This document shows, one piece after another, positions 30,531 through 42,885 of a stretch of 64,000 nt of DNA (positions within the stretch are counted from its first letter, which is position 1; each line of letters begins with the position of its first letter). The stretch lies in NCBI RefSeq assembly GCF_033568475.1, contig NC_133121.1:198472664-198536663 (forward strand), read 5' to 3'. The translations under genes were made by a program, and so were the position numbers. The notes beneath the pieces were generated by a model. It was not told the DNA's origin. It saw only the letters and a program-made list of their open reading frames with translations, and did not search any database. This DNA comes from Henckelia pumila (taxonomy: Eukaryota; Streptophyta; Magnoliopsida; Lamiales; Gesneriaceae).

Positions 30531-32997
30531 TCAGCCAAAAACTTTGTAACTGGACGAAGCAAATAAAGAAAATAAATCAGCCTCCATTGGGTTGCCGTCT
30601 TTTTGCACAATCTGCCATGAAAAAGCCATTGTGTTTTTAGAACATTAACATGAAAAGTGCGATGGGGAAAATTTTCAAATGCCAAGAAAGAATCAATGCA
30701 AGTATGTAACAACAGTTAACAAAGATTCAGAGAGGAAACAGATTAGTTAGTTTGTTCTCTTGGATCCAGTAAGGGGTTAGGATAGCATAGACGAAAGCTG
30801 GAGAGTAATAGCAATGAATGATCACCAAGCAAAAGTGACATGCTTTGGTTCAAAACTATAGTGTATAGCAAATACGGATTGTAAATTTTTAATGGAGGAG
30901 ATAACGATATGATAGAACCATGTCACAAAAAAGAATAACATCAAACAGAACCTGAGATATGTATTCCTTGACTTTGTCATTAGTTGATGTTTCAAGAGCT
31001 CTCTCCGCAAGCTCATAGTACACAGTGTTGCCTTCAGGGCCATTCACTTTTTCTTTCTGCAAATATCTGATTCATAAGGTACACTAAGATCAGATGTTAT
31101 AATGTTTGGCCAATCAAATCCCCCAATAAATACAGTAAGAAACACACCTTTGTTGGACAAGCGCTTCTAGTGCCTGTTTGGTATTTCCAAAGTTCGGATG
31201 GTTTTCCTGATTTTCTTGCAAACCCATTCGTCTCAGATGATGCCAGAGATTTTCTTGGAGAATTAGAGACAACACAACAGTTTTCAAGGCAATCTTAGAT
31301 TGACAAATTAAGAAGAATTTATAATATCTTAAGTTCAAAATCATGACCCCATCAGTCACTCAGTCTCAATTTCATCATTTTAATAATGTGAGTTCACAAA
31401 ATTTTATCCATATGCATAAACGAGAATTGACTTAAGTTTGATGTGCATTGTTTTTCCGAAATTGACGAAAAGGCAGTACATTAACAAATAAAGCATGCTG
31501 CAAATTATTGTGGAACCTAAAGCTGAGAATCCAGAAAACATGTGAACCTTCTGCCACTCTGCCACATGCTAAATGAATGATACCAACGACCACAAAAGTG
31601 AAACCTGTCAAATGTGTTGAGTTTGCATCCTCCACAAACTTTCTGTAGATATCAGGGGGTATTTGACTCATGATTATGTATGATTTCGCATCAGATATTG
31701 CTGCATTGAAGAAACTATTAAAACACAGCATTTGCAAGTGTTGAAAGAACTGAAAATTAGGAGGCAGTTGGTTGATTCTGCTTTCGCTTGAACCAAATTA
31801 TGCAAAACCAATTCAACCAAATTTTTTCAACAATCCAAAATGACAGATATTTTTCTGAAACTGAACTGCAGATTTTTGTTTCAACAGAATGAATGGATAA
31901 TATTTTTTTGAAAAAAAATAACAAAATACTTCTAGGCTCATGCGTGTTCCATTTTTAATTTATGTATGTACACTTAGGAGACGGGTTTTTGACAAAATTA
32001 TCGAATATCATGGAGAGCAAATTCTTGTGTATTGCAAATTAAATTAACTTATCAAGATCTAGATACAGTAGTGTCCAACCAGATTCAGTATCTTTGATTT
32101 GTTGGAGAAGTTGAGTCCAAATGCATTTCAAATCTTGGTGAAATTTGGTTTATGATTGGTACATAATTGTTCTGCATTTTCAATTGCTTTTACATTCTTA
32201 GTTTGGTATCGTGCTGTTTATGTATGATTGAAGACATTGAGATGCCTCAAGAAACTACAGAAGTATTGATATAGGGACATTGCTTATCTTTGGGGTTCTG
32301 ATTACTCGTTCTCTCTTTTCGATGAAGGCATTGGTCATCCTGAAAATTTGTGAATTTTTCACAATTCAGTTAAATTCCAACACTAAAAACAAACACAGAA
32401 AAAAATGCTGGCCCAACAACCATTCAACCAACAAAATGTTAACAAATCTTACGTCCCTTAAAAAAATATAAGCCCAAAATTGACAGAATCTTAATCATAC
32501 AATTTCAAGTTTCCACAAACCCATTGACATTAATTAATACATACATTAATTAATACAGACAATTGCATTCACAAAAACCAACACGAAAACATGTCATAAA
32601 AAACTTACCCTGTTGTGTGAAGCACGGACTGGATTAGCTGAAACTGAAGGTCGTGACCGCTGAAGCTCTCGCATTTCGTACCCGAATATCAAGGAGAGTT
32701 TAGCTTTTGCCTCATTGATCACGAAAGCAGGCAAATTTCTTTGCCTATAGTATTTACCAGTAATCAGTTGGGTCAATTCATCCCTTTTTATAGGACAACC
32801 TGAAGTTTGCTCAGATTTGAATAGAATATAACGGATGACTTCCCCCACCAATTTATCCTTTTCCTATAACGTAGATGCAAACAAATACAATAATGCAAAC
32901 ATATTGAAATAAGAATTATTCACTACTGTTTGTATGAGAAAAAAACTCACATGCTCTGAAATGTCGAAATCAGGAAGATTTCAGAAGACATTATATA
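30531..32997 (-). CDS. NSE3: SMC5/6 complex subunit NSE3 (MAGE-domain protein)
   Basis: In coding order, exons are about 32997-32951 (A), 32863-32609 (B), 31749-31548 (C), 31253-31148 (D), 31066-30952 (E) and 30611-30531 (F, stop TGA). Exons B to F join in frame through GT-AG introns. Motifs of the MAGE homology domain follow in order: GEVIRYILFKSEQTSGCPI, NLPAFVINEAKAKLS (B), TGFTFVVVGIIHLACGR (C), ENLWHHLRRMG (D), VNGPEGNTVYYELAERAL (E). NSE3 is a nuclear subunit that binds DNA and the NSE1 ubiquitin ligase in the SMC5/6 repair complex. Two doubts remain. The ATG in exon A (32991) gives 41 nt to the donor, one short of a whole frame, and a stop directly precedes the matching frame, so a base is missing from an A run. 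The acceptor of exon C could also be at 31700, which is closer to the family but out of phase with B. The gene is real; whether this copy is intact is open. Confidence 0.75.
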
Positions 32998-33188
32998 CTG
33001 TTTGAAACTAAGGCAATCTTGCTTTACCCGATTCTAGCAAACTTCCAGCATCCAAAATAACCTTGCAAACGATGAAACAATACCAGCCAAATACCATTAA
33101 TTAGTGTACAACCAAATATAAAGGACTAACGCTTGCATTTCACTTCAAATCCGCAATTCTAACATTTAAGGCACTGTCAGACCTGCAT

Positions 33189-34045
33189 TTAGGGATGTAA
33201 ATGAGCCGAGCCAAACAGTATCAGGCTCGGCTCGTTTGGTATATATAAAGGCTCGGGCTCGGCTCGAGCTCGAACCGAGCTTTTATCATAAGGCTCGGGC
33301 TCGGCCATGGTTGTCAAAAGCGCAAAAAGCGCTCGCTTATGCGCAAAGCGCACGGTCTGCGCTTCGGTGCACTCCAAAGCGCACGACTTCCATGAAGCGT
33401 GCGCTTTTGTGTGCTTCTCGCTTTTTTGCGCTTTAAGCGCGCTTCATAGAAAAACAGTTATTTTTGTTTAAATAAATTCTGACAATGGAGAAATTGCACA
33501 TTAAAAGTGTGATTTCTCATCTGTTTATTAAAAAATAGAGCATAGGAAACTCCAATATCAAGTCACCTCTATCTTGCATTGCCTCTGCCCTTTGCCTTCG
33601 CAATTTAATATTTGATACTTGAAATATAAAAATGATGATGATTTTGATATTTAATATCTCATGTTTCATATTTTCAAAAATAAATTGATTTTATTTTTAT
33701 TTTTTTAGAATTTTTTTTTGTTGCGCTTTATTTCTGTGAAGCATGCGCTTTGCTTTGCGCTTTAAGCCCCAGGACACCTGAGCGCTAGCGCTTTTGACAA
33801 CTATGGGCTCGGCTTGTTTAATATATATCGGCTCGGGCTTGACTAGGGCTCGGCTCGAGCTCGGCTCATTTATCATATTAAACGAGCCTAGCTCGAGTTT
33901 GGCTCGTTAAGCGGGCTCGTTAAGCAGGCTCGTTAAGCAGACTCGTTTTCAGGCTCATTAAGCGAGCTCGTATTCTGGCTCATTTAGTGAGCTCATATTC
34001 TGGATCGTTAAGTGGGCTCGTTTTCGAGCTCATCAAGCGTAAATA
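33189..34045. mobile_element. GAGCC/GGCTCG-rich repeat element, interrupted by a MITE
   Basis: Starts TTAGGGATGTAAATGAGCC and is built from many short GGCTCG, GAGCTCG and GGCTCGTT units (33189-33305 and 33805-34045). Such ends with AGGGATGTAAA belong to non-autonomous hAT-like elements common in dicots. The right terminus was not identified, so the end given is where the repeats stop. It lies just upstream of NSE3 exon A, in the 5' intron region. Confidence 0.5.
33306..33804. mobile_element. 499-bp MITE nested in the GGCTCG element, 9-bp TSD
   Basis: Terminal inverted repeats ATGGTTGTCAAAAGCGC (left) and ATAGTTGTCAAAAGCGC (right, complemented) start within one base of the ends. GGGCTCGGC flanks both sides (33297-33305 and 33805-33813). 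The subterminal regions hold many GCGCTT/AAGCGC units. A 9-bp duplication would fit a Mutator-like origin; the repetitive target makes 8 bp (hAT) also possible. Confidence 0.75.
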
Positions 34046-35114
34046 CAATAAAATACATCTATATATTTTAATTATGAACTAAAATTAAATTTTTCGTACA
34101 TAAAATAAAAATGGCAAACCTAATAACAAAAAAAAAACATCCGCAAAATATTATATCAAAATTCTAAATACCATATAAAATAACATCAACATAAAATTCT
34201 TATTCAAAACCTCACTAGTCACAAGACAGCTAGAATAAAACCATAAATTAATCATCAAATATCCGTCATATGCCAACAGTCAAATACGACGATAGGCAAT
34301 AAATAACATCATGACAATAATCTCACTGTCGAAATCAATCAATCCTAATATTCAAATTCTTAATAAGTCTAGAGACCAAAGACAATACAGAATTAGAAAA
34401 GCCATTATAAAAAGAATTGCAAAAGCATCTCCAATAAAAACTATCCTAAAGTCCATAAAAAATATTTAAGGGTTTCTCCATTCATTTAGAAGCATATAAT
34501 ATATTTAAATTCAAAAAACAAATTAACTTCACCACTTCAAATACAATGAGCAGTCTATGATAATGCCTTTAAATGAAATGAATCTCTAAGTCCTGAATTT
34601 TTCTTTTACATACAAGTACAAAAATTCAAAATCTTAGACATAAATAATCTAATGTAATAGAGTATAACAAATAATTAATAAATACACATCAATAAGACAA
34701 TACTCATCTTTGATTCAAATAATTCATTACTAACAATAATTGGACAGAAAAATTTAAGGAAATAACTGATATTTTTTTGCATCCAGTTTGTTCGTATGTT
34801 GTTTTGTGTAATCATTTATTATCCTCACTTAGTACATTGATTTAATGATATATCTTTACTATGTTAGAATACATGAACCCTTAAAGGTCAACTTTACTAA
34901 TAGTTAAAACCGAGCAACTTGAGAAAACATTATCACATCTTCTAATACAAAGGGAAAAACTATATATATTTCCAAATTATGGTTGGGAAGATACATACAT
35001 CTGCATAGTATCTGTTTGATAAAATTCAAATTATTATGATTAATACATATATTGGAGAGTTTTTTTATACATTTCCCGAACATCATCGTATACTTTCCAA
35101 TTCAATACTAAAAC
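34046..35114. other. AT-rich region in the 5' part of the NSE3 locus
   Basis: Probably a long intron of NSE3 in its 5' untranslated region. I see no coding exon and no element boundary. Confidence 0.4.
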
Positions 35115-35507
35115 TCAACACAAATCGACAGTAAAAATATCCAACCTCAACTGTACCAGGAAGGCATTTTGGTATAAGGCGTACCTATTGGCACAGCAAA
35201 CGGCCACCAAATTATTAAAATGAACGCCCCGATCGAGGAGATCGTTTGACCAAGGAGATACAGGCCGAAGATCGAAGGCCAAAAATTTATATTTTTGGGC
35301 TTGTAGCGGCGTCACGGCGAAGAAGCTCAAAACGCAGCTGAAACGAGCAAGAATTAACCGATAACATCGCAACAACTCGAAGAATCAGAGCGCGATTCAG
35401 GCAGAAACAACCATCAAAACCCCTCAAACGGATCGAAGATTCGACAGCGGATGAAGGAAATATGAGGCAAATACCGCAGCTGCGCGGAGAGAGACGAGAG
35501 TGACGGG
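35115..35507 (-). other. Likely 5' leader exon region of NSE3
   Basis: GC content rises here. On the minus strand there is a pyrimidine-rich stretch (CACTCTCGTCTCTCTCCGC at 35484-35502), then GCAGCTGCG followed by GTATTTGCC, a possible exon end and donor. The layout is that of a plant transcription start region with a leader intron. An 86-codon open frame at 35115-35375 shows no family similarity. The next recognised exon is 2 kb downstream. Confidence 0.4.
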
Positions 35508-35516
35508 TTTGGGGGT

Positions 35517-36316
35517 GGAACGAGATCCTTTGCTGTTCTCAAAGAACAGCACCTCATGCTGTTCACACAAAACGTCATCGTTGCGTGCGGTTAATTTCTT
35601 TTTTAAAAAATGAAAGTGCTTTTCTTTTTCAATAACTTTATTTTCTTCTTTTGTTTTTGAGGTTCGTTTACATTTTTTTTCAAAATAGCTTCAAAGTTAT
35701 TTTTTAAAAAAATTATTCTCAAAATATTAACAAAATAAAATTCATTTTGATACGAATTATTGATAATTGACAAATTCATATTTGTAATAAGTTCAAATAA
35801 CCATTTTATTTTTTAAAATTATTTTATTTTATGAATAAAAAATATAAAAAAATAAATTTATTTAAATTTTATATTATAACAAATATTTGACTTACTTCTT
35901 GTATATTTATAAATATTTAATTAATATAATAAATTATACTTTTTTACTGTATTTATATTAATATATAATAATAAAATCACACTCTTAAAGAAATCATATA
36001 TACATTTAAAATATATTTTAAAAAACTTATTAAAATTATAAGAAATAAATATTTATTTTTTAATAGTTTATATATCAAAATGAATTTTTTATTTACATTA
36101 ACATACAAAAATGGTAAAGCATAAGCAAGAAGAAAAGAAAATAACTTTATATATTGCCAAAATGAAGGAGGTGGCGTGATTATCAAAATGAAATGTAATG
36201 CCCTTTTAGTCCGTACACAAAAAAACAAAAAATAAATTCACAGCTAGCAAAACGGTGGCGTTTTGCGTGAACAGTACAAGGTGTTGTTCTTAGAGAACAG
36301 CAGAGGATCCGAACCC
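35517..36316. mobile_element. 800-bp Mutator-like MITE, TSD TTTGGGGGT
   Basis: TTTGGGGGT is present without change at 35508-35516 and 36317-36325, a 9-bp target duplication as made by Mutator-like transposases. The ends form an inverted repeat of about 65 bp: GATCC-T-TGCTGTTCTC near both ends, then AGAACA-CACCT, CTGTTCAC-CAAAACG. Within each end TGCTGTTCTC and GAGAACAGC also fold on themselves. The 700 bp between are AT-rich without a transposase. Confidence 0.8.
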
Positions 36317-36325
36317 TTTGGGGGT

Positions 36326-36632
36326 AGGGTGGGTTTTCTTTTGTTTTATTTCTTTCCTTCGATTCCTGCAGGTATGTGTGTACATACTTATTGCAATAAG
36401 CTTTTGTGGATAATTTTATATATTTTTTATTTTATTGTAATGCAATTATATTGTTAAATCCGCATCAAGGGAGAACATAAATTTAAGAATATATCTTTGT
36501 TTTTTTTTTAACCAAGATTTTGATATTTAATATTTCCAATTCGAACTTTTTGTTTGACCTGTGTTTTTAAGATATTTATTTTTATTGTTGTTCTGAGTGA
36601 TCATTTTCTTGTTGAAAAAATATTGAATGAAT
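36326..36632. other. Sequence between the Mutator-like MITE and the decayed Copia
   Basis: Starts with the other half of the interrupted MITE target, so its first part is probably the distal promoter of NSE3 on the minus strand. Otherwise AT-rich with nothing recognised. Confidence 0.4.
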
Positions 36633-39600
36633 TGTTGAAATAAAATAATAGCTTGAAATGGGCTTGAAATGCTTGTCTCAAGTGTTGAAACAAATTTGAA
36701 ATTTGGTGAATAAATTGGAGGGAAAACTTGTTTTGGTTTGTCCCACATTGGAACAACTTCAATATATTGTTCACCTTATATAATCCAACTTTGGATTATG
36801 GGATTGGGCCCTTAAGGCACCGATGTTTTGTAAAGAGGCAAGATGCTAATCGATGCAACAAATGCAAGAAGTTCGTGGTTGGCAAATTTCTGGACTTCAA
36901 AATGATAGACTCAAAAACTGTGATGAGTCAAGTGCAAGAGATACAAATCATCTTGCATGACTTTTGGCCGAAGGGATTGAAATCAATTAACCATTCCAAG
37001 TCGCGTCTATCATTGAGAAGTTGCCTCCAATGTAGAAAGATTTCAAGAACTACCTTAAGCACAAACGTAAGGAGTTGAAACTTGAAGATCTGATTGTGAG
37101 ACTTCGCATCGACGAGGACAACAGAAAAACTGAGGCCAAGTCACATAAAAAGATGGTGGAAACCGAGGCCAAAGAAAATCTGGCGGAATCTAGTACGAGT
37201 CACAAGAGGAAGCGCCTTCATGATGGAAAGCAAAAGGGGAAAGCGAAGAATTTCCAAGGAAGTTGCTACAACTGTGGCAAACCAAATCATATGGCAAAGG
37301 AATGTCATCTTCCTAAGAAAAACAACAAAAATCAGAAACCAAAGCAAGTCAACATGGTTGAAGAAAGGTATGTACCTTTAGAAATTTTTGATATTGATTT
37401 AAGTGTCGTTATTTGTGAGACCAACATAGTGGATGATCCAAGAGAATGGTGGATCGATACCGGCTCTACGAGCCACATTTGTGCCAAAAAAGATATGTAT
37501 TTCACATATGCCACCGTTGGTGATCGAAAGTTGTTCATGGAAAACTCCGCAACGTCTGAAGTTGTTGGAGTAGGTGTTGAAAATGACCTCGGAAAAAGAG
37601 GTGACGCTTAAGAATGTGCTGCATGTGCCAGACATTAGAAAGAACTTAGTTTCGGGTTCTCTTTTGAGCAAGACAGGATTTAGAATGGTGTTTGAATCTA
37701 AAAAGTTTGTATTGACAAAATTCAGTGTATTTGCTGATAAAGGGTACCAAGATAGTGGTCTCTTTAAGTTGAATGTACTGAATGTTATCCGCCCTGAGGC
37801 GAAGAATAAAATTGTTGGTTCTGCTTACTTTTCTGAAAGTTATGATTTATGGAATAAACGTCTAGGACATGTTAACTTCAACACGTTGCAACAACTTGCA
37901 AATTTAAATGTAATACCTACGTTTAAAAAAAATCCACAAAACAAGTGTGAGATTTGTGTTGAAGCGAAAATGGTTAAAGCTCCATTTCATAATGTCACGA
38001 GAAGTACTACGCCACTTGAATTAATACATACTGATGTATGTGATTTAAAAATGGTACAAACACGAGGTGAAAATAAGTACTTTATAACATTCATTGATGA
38101 TTGCACCAGATTTTGTTATGTATATTTATTGAAAAGCAAAGATGAAGCAATTGAAGCTTTCAAGAAATATAAAACTGAGATTGAAAATTTTACGAAGTTC
38201 AAAGATTAAAATGATTCGAAATGATCGAGGTGGAGAGTATGTGGCTCCTTTTGAAGAATTTTGCTCCAATTCGGGCATCATTCATCAAAAGACAGCCCCT
38301 TACTCACCTCAATCCAATGGCGTTGCTGAACACAAGAATCAAACCTTAAAGGAAATGATGAACGCGTTGTTAATAAATTCTGGCTTACCTCAAAACATGT
38401 GGGGTGAAGCGATTCTCTCAGCAACTCACATTCTAAATAAGATTCCAATCAAAGAAAAAGATGAAACACCATATGAACAGTGGAAAGGTCGTAAACCTTC
38501 TTACCAATACCTCAAAGTGTGGGGGTGTTTGACAAAAGTAGAAGTAACTAAGCCAAAACAAATAAAAATTGGGTCTAAAACGGTTGACTGTATATTTATT
38601 GGTTATGCATACAATAGTAGTGCATATCGATTTTTAGTACATAAGTCAACGATTCCCGATGTACATGAAGGTACAATTATGGAGTTAAGGAATGCTGTAT
38701 TCTTTGAAAATATCTTTCCATGTAAAGAACTGAAAGAAATAAGTTCGAACAAGCGAACTCATGAAAACATAACTGAAATTCCACAAAACAACGAGGAACC
38801 AAGACGCAACAAGCGTGTAAGAATTGAAAAGTCGTTTGGTCCGGATTTTCTAACATACATGTTAGATAATGAACCAAGAACTCTTTAAGAGACTTTATCA
38901 AATCCTAAAGCTCCTTTTTGGAAGGAAGCCATACAAAATAAAATAGATTTCATCATGTATAATCATACATGGGAGTTGGTTGATCTTCCTCCGGGATGTA
39001 AACCTTTGGGATCCAAGTGGATTCTTAAAAAAAATACAAAGAAGATGGATCTATAGATAAATATAAAGCTCGACTAGTGGTTCAAGGTTTTAGACAAAAG
39101 GAATGATATGATTTCTTTGATACCTACTCTTCGATTTCTAGAATAACATCCATTCGTGTTCTCATAGCTATTGCAGCATTGCATGATCTTGAGATACACC
39201 AAATGGATGTTAAAACAGCGTTTTTGAATGGAGAGTTGGAAGAAAAAATATATATAAAATAACCAAAAGGGTTTATTGTACCCGGAAAAGAACAAAAGGT
39301 GTGTAAACTTGTCAAGTCATTGTATGGACTTAAACAAGCACCTAAACAGTGGCATCAAAAGTTTGACACTGCAGTGTTGTCAAATGGTTTCACAATAAAT
39401 GAATGTGACAAATGTGTCTATATTAAAGGTACTACAAATGCATATGTAATTTTTTGCCTTTATGTAGATGACATGTTAATCATGGGAAACAACCATGAAT
39501 TGATTGTGAAAACCAAGAAAATGTTGAGACAACATTTTGACATGAAAGATTTGGGATTGTGTGATATTATTCTAGTGATTAATGTTTCTAGAACATCTGC

Positions 39601-40056
39601 TGGAATTATGTTATCCCAAACTCATTATGTAGAAAAAGTTCTTGAACGATTTAATGCCACAAATCGTCCTACGGCTAGAACACCTATGGAATTGGGTACA
39701 CATTTAGCATAGAGGAGAACCTGTTTCACAAGTGGAATATGCAAGGGTGATAGGAAGTTTAATGTACTTAATTAACTGTACATGTCCTGATCTTGCATAT
39801 ACTGTAAACAAACTTAGTCGATTCACAAGTAATCCAAGTGAGGATCATTGGAAAGCATTAATGAGAGTGCTTGGATATTTGAAATACATTTCGAGTTCTG
39901 AAATAGTGTATACAAAATATCCTGCGGTCCTAGAAGGATATTGTAATGCAAATTGGATTTCTGACACGAAACACTCCAAGTCTACGAGAGGATATGTGTT
40001 CACAATCGGTGGAGAAGCGGTGTCATGGAGATCCTCTAAACAAACTTGTATGGCTC
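36633..40056 (+). pseudogene. Decayed Copia element (level 1 of the nest)
   Basis: Starts with a partial LTR (TGTTGAAATAAAATAATAG at 36633) that passes directly into gag near 36820, so the rest of the LTR, the primer site and the start of gag are deleted. Gag keeps a knuckle CYNCGKPNHMAKEC (37265). Protease WWIDTGSTSHIC is at 37448. GAG-pre-integrase and integrase follow (37574-38209, 38142-38888; ERGGEY-like and PQSNGVAEHKN) with a frameshift between them. RT is broken by stops and frameshifts at 38886-39300 but keeps QMDVKTAFLNGE and LYVDDMLI (39470). RNase H stops after SSKQTCMAL at 40056, where the Gypsy LTR begins. The remainder should lie beyond the window. Confidence 0.8.
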
Positions 40057-42801
40057 TGTGACTACTACATCCTAATACTACTCAAAGTTTTTTTTTTATA
40101 GGAAAATATCTAAATATAAAATATATTTAAAAATCATGCATCTATAAATGAATAAAGAAAAAAATACTTAATATAATATATATATATATATATAATTAAA
40201 ACGTATATATATATATAATAAATAATTACTTTTTAAAATAATTATAAACATAAACAATTTTTCATAAAAATGTTCCCACAAAAATCCATAATAAGAATTT
40301 GCATGCAAACAAAATAAGTATAACTCATGCAATAAAATCATTATCAACCTCTCAATAAAAATTCTCACCTAAACTCCATAAACTCATAATTAAATCATAA
40401 AACATGTGCGGAAAACATAATAATATTCAATTCATTGAAAACTTGACTAGAGCGATGGTCACGGGCTAGCCGGCCGCCGGGAGCTCATACGTCTTCACTA
40501 CCAGTCGGAGCAACATTCTCTAGATCTATTTCTTGCTCACCTGCACCATTTAAGTCTAGTGAGCCTAGAGGCTTAGCACGTTCTATCTCATAGTAATAAC
40601 ATGAATAAAAATGATGCACCACATAATACATGCAAGATACATAATAAATAATATATATATATCCATGCATGTCCTTATAATACATGTATCATAATCATCA
40701 CGTAACATAGCATACATAATCATACGTAATCATCATGCATCATAATAAGGGTCTATCATCATTTAAAAATGTGAAGGTTATATCTATGCTGTGTGACGTG
40801 TCATGTCGATTGATCAATCTAAAACCAACGTACATGGCGGTGGGATCTCCACCTCTTGGACCTTTCATCAGGCAAACATAATCATAATCGTATGGAAAGG
40901 CAATCGAACCCCAGTATCCCGACCCACAGTCCCGTGTCATATGGAAAGGTCTCCGGGCCTAGGCATCCCATCTCCAATCCCGTAGGTTGTCACACACCCA
41001 CTTCAACTCCCTTAAAATATTTTTCATTGCCCAGCATCACACACATATATATAGTATCATGCACATACATAAAAATTTTCATGATCTTATTTTCATAAAA
41101 TATTGTCCGTAAATATATATTTAATTATTTAATAATAAATGTAAAAACAATACTTTTTCTTTCTTAAAATATTCATGCAATAATTAAATATATATTTACG
41201 GACCATGCATAATTTTTATGGATTGGTTCAGGCTGCTGAATCCTTAGACTTAAGCCCATTAACTTTTAGACTGGCCCAAAAATTCACAGACTGGCCCAAA
41301 AATTCTCATGGGCCGCCAAGCTCATAAAAATCATTGGGCTAACTTAAATAAAATATTTGAGGCCTAACTAAAATTATTTGGAGGCCCAAATAATTTTTAT
41401 AACTAATTAATTTAGCCCAAAAACACAATAAATCATTAAAAACTTAAAAATAAAAATACCCAAGCCCGGACCACCTAACCCAAACCCAGACCAACCTGAC
41501 ATGACCCATGACCCTACTGACACGACCCAGGACCCATACTTGACACGGAACCCAGCTGGAAACCCAACCCGATCCCCCTCTCTTCTCTCCATTGTCGCGG
41601 CTTGAGCAGCCTCTAAACAGAGGCGGCGGCCGCCCTCCACCGGCCACCACCTGCCGGTTCACCCCCACCTATACCTAGCCCACTTCAAGACCTTTCCAAC
41701 AAGCCAAAAACCAGACCAAATCATCGACTATGGAGTGAGAACGAAGCTCTGCAAACCCGACCATCTGCAGCTCGCGCGCAGACACGAGCAGTTGCAGCGT
41801 TTTCCCTCGTGCCGCTTACTCAGAAAACCATTGACCGTGAAACCACTTCTGAAACTTAGATAACATCCTAGAGGTTCAAACCCGACAAACCACGCACAAA
41901 TCCATGGCTTGAGGAAGGAGAAAGAACCCCCTTTTCTCAGAACCCTAAACCTGCGACCTGTGAAACAATGAAGAGGGCTTCGGCCCTGGCTTATTCCACC
42001 CACATGCAACCATCTAGGCTAACCTCAAGGACCCCAACACAACTTAGAACCATGAGCCAGCAGTCCAGAACGAGTCCATGGCAGAAAACGTGAAGAAATT
42101 TCATGAAAAGTGGATCAAAGTGTGGATTGTTCAACAAACTATGCATAATTTTCATGCAAACACATCATAGAACATTAGCATAACATTTTCATGATCAATA
42201 AGAATATAAAACTTGAATGGTGGCCAAAAGAGAGAATTCAAACGTGCCTTGGTTGATTTTTGAGTCAAAACTCGATTACGACGCGTACGACGATCTCCGG
42301 GACGAACGGACTTCAAAACTTCAAATAAATCTTCAAAGTGCTTGTGTGTGATGTGAGTTTTCTGGTGAAAACGATGGAGAAGAAGGATATGGCGGCTAGG
42401 GTGATTAAACGTGAATGAGATGAATAAATAAGTCTATATATAAAAATTTTGAGATTATCTTAATTATCTAGACTTATTGGGTAGATAATATATCACAATA
42501 ATATAAAAATAAAACTCTTAAAATTAACTAATTTCAGATAATTTTCGTAATATAATTTTAAAGGATTTTTTAAAACTCCTTAAAAGCCTTTAAAATTACT
42601 TAATTTAGTGAAAATTGGCTCCATAAATATTTATATATACATAAACTATTATTTTCTGAAAGTAATACCTTAAAATAATATTTTAAGGCTAATAAAATCC
42701 TCATAAAATATTTTGAGTGAAAATCTATCATCTCGTTTATCCACGGTCCCGTCTACGCGATCAAAAACTAATATTTCTAACAATTCCATAAATGGCCTAA
42801 T
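40057..42801 (-). repeat. Distal part of the Tekay-like 3' LTR
   Basis: Left end TGTGACTACTACA, so the LTR ends in ACA on its own strand and begins TGTAAC at 59315. A TATA-like TTTTATATATAGAC on the minus strand lies at 42434-42445, and the GC-richer sequence left of it (41450-42000) would be the transcribed R/U5 region. A 23-bp perfect inverted repeat sits at 41105-41127 and 41181-41203. No gene is contained; open frames here have no similarity. Confidence 0.65.
41105..41203. repeat. 23-bp perfect inverted repeat inside the Tekay-like LTR
   Basis: Arms begin GTCCGTAAATATATATTT (41105-41127) and are exactly complemented at 41181-41203, with a 53-bp loop. Either a small MITE or a stem in the transcript. 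Confidence 0.8.
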
Positions 42802-42885
42802 TGTTGGAACACGCATTCTCTGATCACACGGATGTGATACCCGGAGCAGCGGAAGTTTAAAAATTTTATTTTTTGATATGGAACG

